From Epiperipatus broadwayi (taxonomy: Eukaryota; Onychophora; Udeonychophora; Euonychophora; Peripatidae): a stretch of DNA of 64,000 nt. A program made the translations under genes and the position numbers. The stretch lies in the NCBI GenBank assembly GCA_028023455.1, contig JAQFVV010006503.1:106001-170000 (forward strand), written 5' to 3'. The stretch's first letter is position 1. Each line of letters opens with the position of its first letter. Below the pieces are notes generated by a model. That model searched no databases. It was not told the DNA's origin and worked only from the letters and a program-made list of their open reading frames with translations. Positions 12,273-25,486 of the stretch are shown in pieces.

Positions 12273-13540
12273 TAATAATAATAATAATAAATTATTTAAA
12301 CAATTTTTTTAAAAACAGAACTGATTAAAAAATTATTATTGCTCATTTTTTAAAAATATTTTTTACTATAAATTGTTCAACTAAAAAAAGTGCATTAAAA
12401 TTAATTATTAAATAATAAAAGGTACTTGTGCATAGTCCTATCTACTAGTTCTCCTGCCTACTAAGCTCAGCAGCATTTTTTTTAAATATACAGTTTTGGG
12501 GACATACAAGTATTTTTTCCTACATTTTATTTTACCAAATATGTGTTAGTTATTAAGAAAAAAAAAATTTGATAAATTCTATTCAGAAACTTTATTTCAA
12601 TTTTTTTATAAAGTGTAAACACCGATATGCTTGAATATTATTGTAGTTTGTTTACAGCCAAAATGATGAATGTTTGGGATCTTCATTTGACAGATTAGCA
12701 TTCAGTGAAGTATGTATAAAGGTATAAGATTATGCCCTCCCCAAAATAATGCAATATGACACTTTATGTTTCTTATATTTTTATGTTAACAAGTTGACTT
12801 AATAAAAAAATAAATAAATTGGAAAAATTATAATTAATTTTTGCAGAAATTTTTATTTTTTAAAATAATAATAATAAGTAACAATCATCTTTGGTCATTC
12901 TCAGGACTCGGCTCTAGGTGTCTTTATTAAGCTTCTTGATCAAGTCAAACAGCGAGACTCTCTGCTTTCACCTGTGAGTCTACATGATGATACTTGGGTG
13001 AAAGTTTTATTTTCCTCTTAATCTTATTAAGATACCCTTTTTTCTACATTGACTTTTTCAAGTTTCATTCTAAATACTATGTAAATTTTTATAAAGTTTA
13101 ACTGTATATTACTATGTTACTATGTTTAATAAATATATTTTAAAACAACAATACAACTACTACTTGTCATCCATTTTGTTTTTTAATATTTATTGTATGG
13201 CCCTGAAACTGTATATTAAAAAAATCATCTGCTAAGCTTGATAAGATACAAGTACTTAATAAAATCATATTTCTATTATGACTAGTTATTCTATAATTTT
13301 TCAGGCCAAAAATTAATATATTTACATATAAATATATAATATTTAAAATTAATAAATAAACAAAATACAATATCATAGTTAATAAATTTGTTTTAGTAAG
13401 CAATAAAGCAAATCATATATAGTGTGACATTGTTTTTATAAGCTTGTATTTACAAATATGTAATATAGAGAGTGTACCAATAGGCTAAACAAGCTCTTAA
13501 TTCATAAATGTGGTAAAAAAAAAAATTAAAACCTCTATCT
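12273..13540. other. AT-rich DNA, nothing recognised
   Basis: Contains a short ATA microsatellite at its start (12275-12290). No gene or structured RNA supported. Confidence 0.5.
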
Positions 13541-13610
13541 GGAATGTTGCTATCTCCAGACCAATTGGTTCCATGCTTATGGCTCACCTCAGTGATGAGC
13601 TAGAACATCT
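13541..13610 (-). ncRNA. Hammerhead-like fold with altered core
   Basis: On the minus strand: tcatca, then CTGAGGTGAG, a hairpin CCAT-aagc-ATGG, AA, the palindrome ACCAATTGGT, C, then TGG. This follows the order of a type I hammerhead (core, stem II, GAA, stem III, C, stem I). However, the core has two extra bases (CTGA-GG-TGA), and one A is missing before stem III. Outer bases gct/agc could extend stem I. This is a proposal from shape only, with likely loss of activity. Confidence 0.35.
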
Positions 13611-14322
13611 AAACACTAGATCTAAAATATCTACGCAAAACCAGCACTTATTTGATACATAATATTTAATTAGAAACTCTGAAATTTTCAGACATGAAAA
13701 TGTCTTTAACTCCAGATATCTAACTTAAATAGCTATATGGGACTAAATTAAATTCAGATCTGCCATATCATTATTTATGTTTAAAAAACATTATTTATTT
13801 CATATTATCTTTATTATCTCACAATCAGACAACAACTATTATTCTTCATTTATTATTTACTTATTTATTTAAATTATTTATGTTTTATTTCTTTAAGAAA
13901 TAAAACTATCTTTGACCCTGTGATAACATGTTAAGCAGAGGGGTAGAATATTATTGACAGACTAACTATCAATGATACCTATGATCATATCAAAGCCACA
14001 TGAATTAAATCCTGATGTTTATTTCTGATCATAACACCTCTCCATAACTGCTGGGGCAACACCCATACTCAAAGGCAATTTATTTATTTTGAGACAAATC
14101 TCAGGTGAAATCCAGCCAAATAAACTTTATGTAGTCAGCATGCCTGAATGAAAGGCAAACCATCCCAGTGCTTGAAGACTTACCCAGACTAGCTTCAACA
14201 TCTTGAACAGAAGATCTAGTACATTAATAATGAAACAGCAATAATCATATAATCATGGTGATGCAGGTAAAGGAAAAAGAAAATAGACCAGGTAATATAT
14301 AGTAAACACTTTTTATTACTAT

Positions 14323-14358
<36 letters not shown>
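14323..14358. repeat. (AC)n(AT)n microsatellite
   Basis: A run of AC dinucleotides from about 14323 to 14347 passes into AT dinucleotides. Confidence 0.97.
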
Positions 14359-14848
14359 TGTACCCTCACTTCCGGGAAATATATAATAATAATAAAACAG
14401 GATTAGCTCAGATAAATGGTCATGCTTGGCTAAAATGCATATAATTGATAATAAAGATATTCTATGTTAATGTTTATTGTTTAACTAGCTCTAACTAATA
14501 AGAAATAATAATATGATTTGGTTTTATAAATTAAATAAATAAATATTTACTAAATCATGAGACCATGAAGTGAGATACAAATGGTGATATGAATTACATT
14601 GAGCGAATATCCCACAGGAGAATGGCATAAGAATACTATCCCCCCTTTATTATCTTAAATAATAAATTTATAGCATTCTTACGACTTTAAAAAAATAGTT
14701 AATTAAGATAATACTGATAGATAAATCCTAATTTCTTTATTCAAAATAATATAACTAAAATAATCTCAGGTTCTTTAAACTAATTCGAGTCAATTTAAAA
14801 TTTATGTAGTCAAGCATGATAAGGGATTTGATATCACCTTCACCTACA

Positions 14849-14849
14849 C

Positions 14850-14926
<77 letters not shown>

Positions 14927-14957
14927 CATCATCATCATCATCATCACCATCATCTTC
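14849..14957. repeat. Compound trinucleotide microsatellite (CTA)n(ATA)n(ATC)n
   Basis: About 110 bp: CTA repeats, then AAT repeats, then ATC repeats with one CAC variant. It resembles the trinucleotide tails of RTE elements in minus orientation, but no RTE coding remnant follows, so it is listed as a simple repeat. Confidence 0.95.
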
Positions 14958-17189
14958 AATGTATAATTCTATCTCATCTATTTTCCCCATTATAGTTCTT
15001 ATCAATAATGATAATAATAAATAAATAATATGGCATAATCTTTTAGCTTTCATGTGGCGTCTTAAATACAATATGTGGTATAATCGTATAATCTGAGAAT
15101 ATGTGACAATGATTAATATTATAACTCTGTGTAATAAATTATATAATTAATTTATGATCATAATGATAATAATGATAATAAAATTTCTCAAATAATATTA
15201 AGAAAACACTGTAATTTCTCAAATAAATAATCTTATTTATACTGTGCAAACATTATGTTTTAGTTCAAAACCATCTGAAATCATGTATTTGCGATGTGAA
15301 AGAATCAATTCAACACAAAAATTTATATATAAAAAAAAACAAATTTAACAAATTTTATTACAATATTTTCAACAAAAATAAATTATGTACAATATTTACA
15401 ATTAAAATAATCTTGGATAATTACATATTTCTTCCTTTCAAAATAAAATAACAAAATAATAAAATCTAAGCACCTAAGCCTTCACTCTGACTTAGAGTTT
15501 GTTATGTTTTTTTAAAATATTCATAATAATAATACCACCAATAATATTCATGGATATACATAGAGTTTCAAATATATTATCTACGATTGAATGATACTCC
15601 AATATGTTTACATCAAAACATATGCTAATTATGAAAAACATGAACATAAATTACAGAAATATTACTTATTTTTAATCTATGTCTATCAATTTATACTAAA
15701 TTATTTAAAATAACTTATCATGATAGTGCTGATGTTATTAAACAAAAATATATTTACTCCGGTTCATTAACAAAATAAGCGGACTCAATTAATAATATAA
15801 TTATCATACATTATACATCTTACTTGGTATTACTTTAATATAAAACTATATGTATGTGTTGATGCATTTCCTAAAACATAAAAATAATATTTATAAAATA
15901 TAATTACTTGTCCTATTCTGTGTTGTTTCTTTAGATGTATCATCCATTAAAAATATGCATTACATGTCAGTTAAAAATTTTAAAATTATTCAAAAATTTC
16001 GTAAATAATTTTATTATCATCTATATACTTTCATAAAATAGTTTATTAAAATACAGAAAATATGTGTGATTCTTTATCCTTATTTTAAGTTTATTCTCAA
16101 TCTCATTTGTATTTATTATCCACATCATTCAAAGCAAGAAGAACCTATCTTATCCTCTTCCAAATAATGATACTTCAATTCCAAAATTATTTATCATTCT
16201 CCATCAAAAATACAGTTCTGTATGATGCAATACTTAGAAATTACGATAGCGATCAGATGCGTAGGTATGAAGAACAAACTAGAGTATTAACTCAATAGTA
16301 CACAATAAAGATAGTCAACATGGCAACAGTGCATAAAGAATAGAGGCCTGACTTCTCTGTCTAATAACCTCCACTAAAATAACAATTTCCAAGCTATTTA
16401 TTCAGCTGTTAATATTCAGTACTAAGGGAAAAACACTGTTCATGGAAATATAAAAGTTATAGGGCTTCATTATCTGTAGCTGCATAATTACTAAGATAAT
16501 AAAATTAATTCTATTCCTCATAAAAACCTACATCAAAGCATTCCTTTGGTTTCTTTAATACTCCCAAATCACTATATTTTAAAATTTCTTTATAGATTTA
16601 TCAATCTACATCGCCAAAAATTCTTTAAAACATATTTCTAAAACAATAAATAAAATTCACATATAAAATCAATGAGCTAAACTATTCAACAAGAAAAGGT
16701 TACTTCACTTTCAAAAATCCTTAATAAAAATACAAAATGATTGGTATCGATATACTAAGACAATACTTCAAACGTTTTAAAATAATAGAGTTTCTTGATT
16801 AAAGAATCATATGATTATATTCATCATTAAATTGTACTATGTCAGTAATATAAAATAAAAGTATGCATATTTTTTAAAATAAAAAAATCTAACTCATATA
16901 AGTTTCATATTCTCATATGTTTATACAATAACATTATAAAATACTCCACACTATCTAAATAAAAGAAAACAAATACATCATAAAAAAATTAATATTTTAT
17001 AACTTTTACCCAATAGTGATATTTCTGCTAGATGATCACTTTTTAGACATTTTCTTTCAATAAAATATTGTATAATATAAACATTTATTTAGCAACTACC
17101 ATACTTAAAATATATTAAAACTTTAAAAAATTATTAAGTATCTTTTATGGTAATTATAATACAATATTAATAAATAATTTTACACATAA

Positions 17190-19024
17190 TGCATCATTGC
17201 CATATGTTAACACTGCTACTGTCATGCCCTTCCATACAATTCTAGCTATATCATATTTATTATATAAAAACTGTTAATTTCTTTATCAATCCCTTTCTTT
17301 TCTTTGCTTCATTTATCATTTTTTTCTCCCATTCATCCAAGCAATTTTTCTGATTACTCAAGATGATTCCCAAATAACTATATCTATTCACCACATTTAA
17401 CTTTATATCCCCCAAATAGAAACTCTTTGTCTTCTTTTTCTCCAGTATTAACCATCATTATATTTGATTTTTCTTCACTAAATTTAATCCCCATCTCTTT
17501 ACCCACCCTTGCGCATGTCCTCGGCATAACTTCCATATCTTCTCTTTTTTCTGCACACAAAAAGCCATCATCTGCAAAAAAAGACTCGAGTATATTCTCC
17601 CTTATCACCTATTAATGGTATCTCTATCACTCTTCCTAGCCTTTCTATTGATCTCTCCATTTTATTCAAATACAACAAAAACAAAATAGGTGACATAGGG
17701 CATCCTTGCCTTAATCCCACACCATTTTTAACTTTAGCTGATTTTATATCCTCTAATTGATATATATATATATATAGTAATTATTTTCATATAATTTCTT
17801 AATAATATTCACTAAAGCTTCATCAATTCCCAAATTTGCTAAACTTATCCATAATCTATTTCTATTTACTCTATCATTTGCCTTCTCTATATCTATAAAA
17901 CTCATATATAACTATCTACCTGAATTCCTACTCATATTCATAAGTTGTGTAACTACAAATAAACTATCTCCTATATGCCTATGTGACCTAAAACCTTCTT
18001 GCATTTTCTCCACTACATTATTTTCTTGCATCTGTTTTGCAACTTTTCCAGCCACCATATATGAAAAAAACTTTATATAAAACTGATGTTATTGCTATCG
18101 GTCTATAATTGTTTAACTTTCTATGATTCTTATTCTTTCCTTTAAATAATAATCTTACTCTTTATTACTCCAACTATCCAGAAAAACTCTCTTCTGTGCC
18201 ATCTTATTAAAACATGATAACAACTTTACTTTTGTCTTATTCCCTAAATTCATTACCATCTCTGCTGCCCATCCATCTAAACCTCTTGCTTTTCCACTTT
18301 TCAATTTTTTTCCTGCCTCAGTTTATTTTCTGTAAACCTAATATTCCCATTACTATATGCTTTCATATTTTCTATTCCTCTGTCTTTCACATCTAACATT
18401 TTTTCTATATTCATTACATATCTATTCAAGATTCTATCTAATTCTTGTCTATAGCTACATTCTATTCCCTCATCATCTAGTAATATTATCTCTCCCTTAC
18501 ATTTTTCCTTTTAATGTAATTCCAAATTTTTTTACTCCCATCTCTTCCACTTTTATTAATATCATCCAACAATTTACTATTCAATTTCATTCTCTCCCTA
18601 TAATTATCTATTTTAGCTAACTTCTTTTCTAAGTACTTTTTCCATTTAACATTAACATCTTTTTCACTTTCTTTGTTCTTAATAGCACACTTATATGCAT
18701 GTTTTTTCCCTCTCTTTTACACTTTTACTCTCATTTTTTATTACTTTTATTCTTCTGAATATTCCCACCTAATACCCTATTTGCCACTTTTTCTATTTCA
18801 TCACACTACCTTATACTTATCCCCAACCAACTCTTTCATGGTTTCTTCAACTTGTATTTTATATTCTTCCAATTTATTCTTATCATTCATTCTCCATCCA
18901 CATCGTTCACTATTGTTTCTACTTTTATTTCCATTCTCCATCACATTAATAACCATTTCAATTACAAAGAAATTATGATCACTATTACATACTCTCTCTT
19001 CATTATTAAACACCTTAATATTCT
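17190..19024 (-). pseudogene. Decayed LINE: endonuclease end and reverse transcriptase
   Basis: Minus-strand remnants in several frames. At 19013-18801 a frame carries SDHNFFVIEMV, the SDH endpoint of an APE-type endonuclease. From about 18200 downward comes reverse transcriptase: a KMQEGFRSHRHIGDSLF-like motif, FIDIEKANDRVNRNRLW (motif A, with AND for the usual AFD), GLRQGCPMSPILFLLYLN (motif B) and FADDGFL (motif C, 17608-17384). It ends with a thumb piece, KGMTVAVLTYGN, near 17200-17250. Stops and frame changes are frequent, so it is inactive. Its 5' edge abuts the 3' end of the next fragment in the same orientation. Several T/C-rich plus-strand frames here are only the antisense of this LINE. 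Confidence 0.85.
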
Positions 19025-19700
19025 GGATGTGATGTGATGTATTGTAGCTTCTCCTTAAACAGAGTCAAGAATCTCTCAACAATTATGCCCAGAGAAATCT
19101 GTTAGTCCCTTTATTTTCCATTTCCCAATCTAAGTTTTCCAATATTCTGCTCTATCCCATTTCCACAACATAATCTTTGTCAACTCTATGGCCTTTATAT
19201 CTAAATTCCCTTTATCTTTTCCCAAACCCAGAATAAAAACCAATAATTCACTTTTTGTATAATCACTTTTTTCATATTTATTTTTCCATAACTTCATTAT
19301 ATGTGCCCTTTCTGTTTTCAAGCATTTACATTCAATTAACAGATGCCTAATATTTTTTATTCCTTCTTACATAATTTACCGACTAAACCACTCATATTTT
19401 TCCACTTATATGTATATTCTCTTGTTGCTAAAGATCCTGTTCGAGCCTTAAACAATAAACTAAATTTCTTTACTATTATCATATATTAACTCACACCTAA
19501 TATTCTGTGTATTTCTATATATATTTAAACTCTTTTTACTCTCCGTACTAGTTCTCCATCTCTCTAACTCTCTATTCTTAATTAATAAATCTATTCTTTT
19601 ATCCCATTTCTTACCACTATAACACTCAACAATTCTCCTAACACAATCATCCCATCTTTTGTACAAATATACTGATATAAATTCTTTATTCAAATCTTTT
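19025..19700 (-). pseudogene. LINE C-terminal fragment, 5'-truncated
   Basis: The minus-strand frame includes IYLYK-like, CVRRIVECYSGKKWDKRID and LWKNKYEKSDYTKSELL, then the 3' end and a tail of catca units (complement of gatgtgatgtgatg at 19025-19038). About 300 bp of its 3' part is repeated at 19701-19985. It is probably the same LINE family as the fragment to its left, but this is not proven because the two do not overlap in coding content. Confidence 0.7.
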
Positions 19701-19985
19701 GATGTGATGTACTGTAGCTTCTTTTTAAACGAAGTCAAGAATCTCTCAGCAATTATACCAAGAAAAACTTGTTAGCTACTTAATTTTACATTCCCCAGTC
19801 TAAGTTTTCCCATATTCTGCTCCATACCATTTCCACAACATAATCTTTGTCAACTCTACAGCCTTTATATCTAAATCCCCCTTATCTTTTTCCAAACCCA
19901 GCATAAAAACCAATAATCTACCTTCTGTATAATCACTTTTTATATATTTATTTTTCCATAACTTCATACCGCATTTTTAGTGCTG
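19701..19985 (-). pseudogene. LINE 3'-end fragment, duplicate of 19025-19330
   Basis: Shares with the neighbour the tail gatgtgatgt, aagtcaagaatctctcagca and the coding piece IKAVELTKIMLWKW. Head-to-tail with the preceding fragment, with its 3' end exactly at the join. Confidence 0.8.
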
Positions 19986-21345
19986 CCCTTTATTTGTCAA
20001 TAACAACTATTATATTCAAAACTATATCAAGTGTTTTGAATATAATATTAGTTGCTAATGACAAAGTAATTAAAAATACATTGAGTTGTGTTTAATTTTC
20101 AATGTTTTCTCTGAACATAAATCACTATTAATATTGTTCATCAATTTATTTAACTCCAATGACGGAGTTATAGTTTTTTGATGAAGTTTTGTTAAATTGG
20201 TTAGTAGATGAAATTCGTAGTCAGTTTGTATTAACATACGCTCAATAATACAAATAATAATTAGTATTAAATAGCGATATAAGTGTGTAACAAAAATATA
20301 TGTTACTAAGTTAACGTAAAAAGCTGCTTTTTAAAAAAAAAAAATCAATAAATCTATCAATAGGATATAAAAAATACCAGACTAGACTTGATTGTTCCAG
20401 ATATGTATACACATATATATATTTAAGCGTGAAAGCTTTTCTGACTTATATATATATGCATCTTAAATTTTTTAAAAAATATTTTGGGTTTTGCTTTATG
20501 TGTATGCTAAAGAGTTAAGAATAGGTTGATTTATTGCAATCCGTCTATTTATTTAAAATTAATCTTTTTAACTTAATTTTTTTTTTACACATTGTTGCAA
20601 ACAGTTATAAAGTAGCACAGATTATTATTAATATATAGGCTGTATTTTGTTTTATTGTTATCAAATAATAACAATATTTTTATTTTACAAGGAGATTTTG
20701 TTGGAATTTGATTGACAGTTCGAACAATAAGTCGATCCAAAATCCAGTTCACAGAGGAAATTAAGGCTCATTTCAACAAAAGCTGTAATCTCTCTCCAAA
20801 TTAAAAAATAATTTTTTTTTGATTTTGAACACTGATAATCTAACTTGATTCATGTGGAAACAAAAATTAGCTTTGGAACTCAAAAATGACTAATTTATAA
20901 TTTTACAGGAACTTATCAGAAAAAAAGTGGAAAAGAAAAAAATTGCAATATTTTTTTTTTGTATGATTACTGTGTGTGTGTGAAAAGCTTTTTTTAAAAA
21001 AAATACATTACATCTATCTACAAACGATTCAGTTTTACAAAAAGCATAACTAATATAGTTGTTAGTAACCGTCACTCTCCCTCAGTGGTCATAAGAACGT
21101 TATCTCAGTTGCGGTGCAGTATATGTGTGTGGAATTACATCTATGAAAAAATTGGATTAATATAACAAAGTATAACCATTTAGTAATAAAGCAAAACATA
21201 TGTAGTTTGGATGTGGCTCTGTAATAATAATTCCAAATGTAAATTTCAAATCGAGGCTATAATAATTAATATAATTTTAACGAATAGTTCATATATTTCA
21301 TTTGCTTTTCATTTTGTAGTTTGACATATAAATATAAAATCAATC
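19986..21345. other. AT-rich DNA, nothing recognised
   Basis: No supported feature on either strand. Confidence 0.5.
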
Positions 21346-21347
21346 AT

Positions 21348-22138
21348 ATCATCATCATTGTCAACCATTACCAATCCACTGCAAGATGAATGTCTGCCCA
21401 AGTTCAGTCCATATTTTCCGATCTCTAGTTTCTCTTTTCCAAATCATCCCTGCACACTTTCTCATTTCATCCATCCATCTCACATGTGGTCTCTTTCTGG
21501 GTCTTTTACAATCTTTTGGAATCCAGTTTAAAATTTCAATTGTCTATCTATTATCATCTCTTTTAGCAATATGTCCAGCCCAACTTCACTTCAGTCTTTT
21601 AATTCTTTCAACAATGTCAGTAATACCTGCTTGTTCTCTTACCCATATATTGCATTTTTGATTTCTTCTTGTTACTTCTAACATATCATCGACTTTTTTG
21701 AGTGGTCTGAAGTCTCTGAATTACTCATTTATTAAATATTCAAGTCTCAGATTCATAAGTAAGAACTGGTAAAACACATTTATTAAAAACCTTTCTTTTC
21801 AAACACTATTTTATTTTAGTATTAAGTTATTTCTGCCAAAAGCACTCCAACCAAATTTAATTCTATGATTAATTTCATCCACTATATTTTCATCTGTAGT
21901 AATAATCTGACAAAGGTATTTGTAGTTGTTAACTTCTTCTAACTCATCATAATCAATCTTTATTTTCATTTTTTGAGGAAATCCATTGACTTTAATGACT
22001 TTAGTCTTTTTAACATTTATCGCTAGTCCTACTTTCATCTGATAACTCCTGCAATATTTCCTGAAGCTCTAAAGCATTGTTTGCAAAAGCAACTGCATCA
22101 TCTGCAAAATCCATATGACTTGAATAATCTCCAATCTA
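21348..22138 (-). mobile_element. 5'-truncated RTE fragment (RT C-terminal half)
   Basis: The minus strand starts within reverse transcriptase motif C (DFADDAVAFANNALELQE-like, near 22080-22130). It continues through [45 protein letters not shown] and the C-terminal tail, and ends in the trinucleotide tail (complement of atcatcattgtcaaccatta). It is about 800 bp, colinear with 46590-47350 of the full element, with stops and small indels. Confidence 0.93.
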
Positions 22139-23554
22139 TAAAATACTTATTGCAGCAATTGTAATCCAATTGTTCCTGTTAACATTAATATATTTTTAAC
22201 AAACAGTTCCTAGATTTTAATTTAACTTTTTGTAATTACATAAAAGTACATCATATATCCTAGGTTTCAAATACCAGTTTCTTCTCTATCATTACAGTTG
22301 GTCATCTTCATAAATTCTCTTAAAGTGTATATATTTTTCTCTTCCCACACTGGATATGTAAATTAGCTTTATATTAATATAGTGCATATAAAAATACTTA
22401 GAAATATTCAGCAATTTGTCTGTGTAGTATAGTTCTTTCCTTTTACTGGCCAATTATAAGAGGTAGACATATAATTTCATACATTTACTGAATGGGATTG
22501 CATACTCAGGATTTTTGCTTAGCCTAACATGTCAAAAGATTTATCACTATAATAAAACATTCTTATAGCTTTTAATATAAGCATTGATTTAATTAGCAGC
22601 AAGACAAACTCTTCACCAAACAGCTCACTTCAAATGTTTTAAAGGGTATTGTGAAATTTGGAATACATAAATCCACAATAGAATAAAGTTGACCTCTGAA
22701 TCAATAACTGCTTACTATCTGATGTATTAGTAGAATATTTTACCACATTATTCAATTGTATTCTTCAACAAAAGAAAGAAATAGCTGTTTGGGTTTTTTT
22801 CTTTATCTAATACAAATTACAAAAGATAAATTCCTTGCTGGCTTTACTATTTTATTTATAATTAAAAAAATATTATTAATTCATAATTCTTTTTCTTAGA
22901 TTCGAACTCGCCATTATATTTTCTGTAGGATTCAATAACATTTTATTTATAACATGATTCAAAATAAGTGAAACCAAAAGATCTTAAAATGCTCGTTAAT
23001 TTATGAAGTGCATATTTTCTCTCTCTTTATCGTATATATGTACATGTATGTGCACACACACAATATTCTTTAATTTTAATTATGTAGTGATTAACATTTA
23101 ATTAATGTTTTTGAGACACTTTTAAAGACAGATATTAATATTTATGCAAACATGCAGTAAGAAAACCCACAGTTACAATATGTCATTATCTGTCCACACT
23201 TTTAATAATTTCGAAATGTATCTTATAATGAATAATTCTCCTAATGCTTGATCGTTGTTCAATATTTCATTTTCCATTCGCTTAGAAAGTTAAGAATGAT
23301 CACTAGAAGTAACTAGGAATGACATGCATTTTATATTGCAAACAATTAAGAATAAAACCCCCTTGCAATACCTTAGTACATGAGTAGAATGGCAGACCCT
23401 GATATTCAAAGTCCATCTCTGCTTTTTCTAGGGTTTAAAATTTCTGTGAACTTCTGAGCAATAAACTATTTAAATATTTTTCCTATCTAAAGACAATAAT
23501 GTTGTTCAATACAATAGACAGGTAACAACACAATACTAAACCAGTTTCTATAAA
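22139..23554. other. AT-rich DNA, nothing recognised
   Basis: No gene, SINE or fold supported. Confidence 0.5.
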
Positions 23555-23570
23555 AGTTTGCTGTTATTTA

Positions 23571-23676
23571 TTTTTTTTAAGTGTCATAGCATAGGCCGGG
23601 ACGCGAACCCGCAGCCCGGGCAACTGCCTGCAAGTGCAAGGCAGTCGCACTAACCTCTCGACCACCAATGCAAGAC
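23571..23676 (-). mobile_element. tRNA-derived SINE with 16-bp target duplication
   Basis: Flanked by agtttgctgttattta at 23555-23570 and 23677-23692. Minus strand: ttggtggtcgagaggttagt (A-box region), gggttcgcgtcc (B box), ggcctatgctatgacac and an A-rich tail. Confidence 0.92.
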
Positions 23677-23692
23677 AGTTTGCTGTTATTTA

Positions 23693-24831
23693 TTTCAGCA
23701 ACCCAACATTTCAACATATAAATATTATATTTTTCTAAAACAAATTAGTACAATATAACAAATACATTTATTATTTGAAGTAGTTGATAATATTGCTAGT
23801 ACTTTATATAGAATAAAATATATAAGTCATTAAATTGTATTTAATGGTGATATATATATATATATATGCTCATTTCCATATCCAAAGTCAATAGTACAGT
23901 GATAGTATTGTGATGATCGCTGATAGGTTAGTGAAATAGTAGCATGATGAACATGAGAGCAAAAGAATCTTGTATTATGCTTTATCTGTTATTTTAATAC
24001 TGAGATCTTATATGACCATTCAAGCAATAATCACTTAGTTATTTTTAGTGGGAGTTTATCAATGCTTGTCACTATGGTAACATCTTTATATTGTGACATC
24101 TTATATTTAAAAACAAATTTTAAGAAATTCTTTAAATCACAGATATTTAAATAGAAATAAAAGATTAAATAACATATAAACAATTTTTTAATTTTTTCGG
24201 AAACATCATTTTAAAAATAATAAATGAGTGTAAAACAACAACAACAAAAACAACCCTCACTGAAATTTATATTAAGGATAAAAATAAATTTACAAGAATA
24301 AAAAGCTTTGCTACTGACGTAAAAGATTTCGATGTGCTTTTCTTTAATTCTGATTATAATTTTCTTCAAAACTGAAGTCAGACTAAGAATAAGCTGTTAA
24401 TTATTTATAAATGAGATCCTGCCACGTAAGTAGAAAGTGGGGAAAGTATTTTTTAAAAAAAGAAATGTAGATAGTACTTCTACAAAAAGTGTTTTAACTT
24501 TAGCAAAATTAAAGTCAATATTAGCGTTAAATGAAATTAGTAGTTTTCCTGCCAGTAATAATTGATTTCTTTCAGAGAAGTTTTAGTAAATTAAAAAGTA
24601 TTAAAACCTTCTTAAAAATGATTTGGTAAGATAACTGCTACTTTTTCTTCATAATTTATAACAATTTATTCACAACCATCACTTCTCGATAAATGCATGA
24701 ATGATTAATAATCATACTTTATTAGGTTCAAAATTATTGCATTTCATTTAATGATAAGACTGGCATCGATTTTACTAAAATGAAAACAGTCTTTGTAGAA
24801 GTTGTTAACAATCTCCATTTCTTGAACATAC
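23693..24831. other. AT-rich DNA, nothing recognised
   Basis: Contains a TA microsatellite at about 23850-23868. Nothing else supported. Confidence 0.5.
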
Positions 24832-24943
24832 TTTTTTTCCCCCATATATCATAACATCGGCAGAGAGGCAAACCCGCAACAACCGTTTGCAAACAACTGC
24901 TTGCTTGCAAGGCGGCTGCGCTGACCTCTCGGTTAACAACGTA
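24832..24943 (-). mobile_element. tRNA-derived SINE, diverged
   Basis: Minus strand: gttaaccgagaggtcagcgc, an internal tandem of ttgcaagcaa type, gggtttgcctctc at the B-box position, cgatgttatgatatatg and an A/G-rich tail. Target repeats are not clear. Confidence 0.75.
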
Positions 24944-24945
24944 TC

Positions 24946-25480
24946 CGGATCTCTTTTATAATTGACAATAAATTTGTAGGTTTAAAATATACAGTTAACA
25001 ACATTGAAGAAAATTGAATCAATGATTTCCAAGATGCATTTTAACTAGTCTTTTTAATCGGACCAAGTTCATCCCTATTTGGAAGATTCTAAAGCTCAAG
25101 GTCCATGGGATTATAGCTCAATCCTGTCACTTCCTGTGCTCAACTTTTTAAGAACTTTTGAGTAATAAAGCCTATTATTCCATTTTTTTTGTAATTAATT
25201 ACCACTACACATTTTTAAAAATAAATGCAATATTTTTTTAAGCAAGCATTTCTTTAATTGATGCGGATGTTTTGTAAAACAGTGAATGGGTTATTATTAT
25301 GTGAGCTTTATCGAAGACAAATTATCATTTGCAAAAGCTTGAATTATGAGAAAATTGATTTAACATGTTGTAATATGATCACAATATTTTACTACTTTGA
25401 TGAACATTAATAAATCATATGACATCATTATCAAAAAAAAAAAAAAACATCTACTTGAAAATCTTCAAGATTTATAAAAT
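24946..25480. other. AT-rich DNA, nothing recognised
   Basis: Includes an A run at about 25433-25447. No gene or structured RNA supported. Confidence 0.5.
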
Positions 25481-25486
25481 AATATA

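Larger units (their letters stand above)
13640..17180. other. AT-rich DNA with microsatellites, no gene seen
   Basis: Apart from two microsatellites listed separately, I find no coding frame with recognisable motifs, no tRNA-like boxes and no link to other repeats of the window. Confidence 0.5.

Noticed and set aside
14889-15071. Frame with runs of D and Y
   Set aside because: Translation of the compound trinucleotide microsatellite.
18214-19037. Several overlapping plus-strand frames rich in S, F, L, I and H
   Set aside because: They are the antisense of the minus-strand LINE relic, which has recognisable RT and endonuclease motifs.
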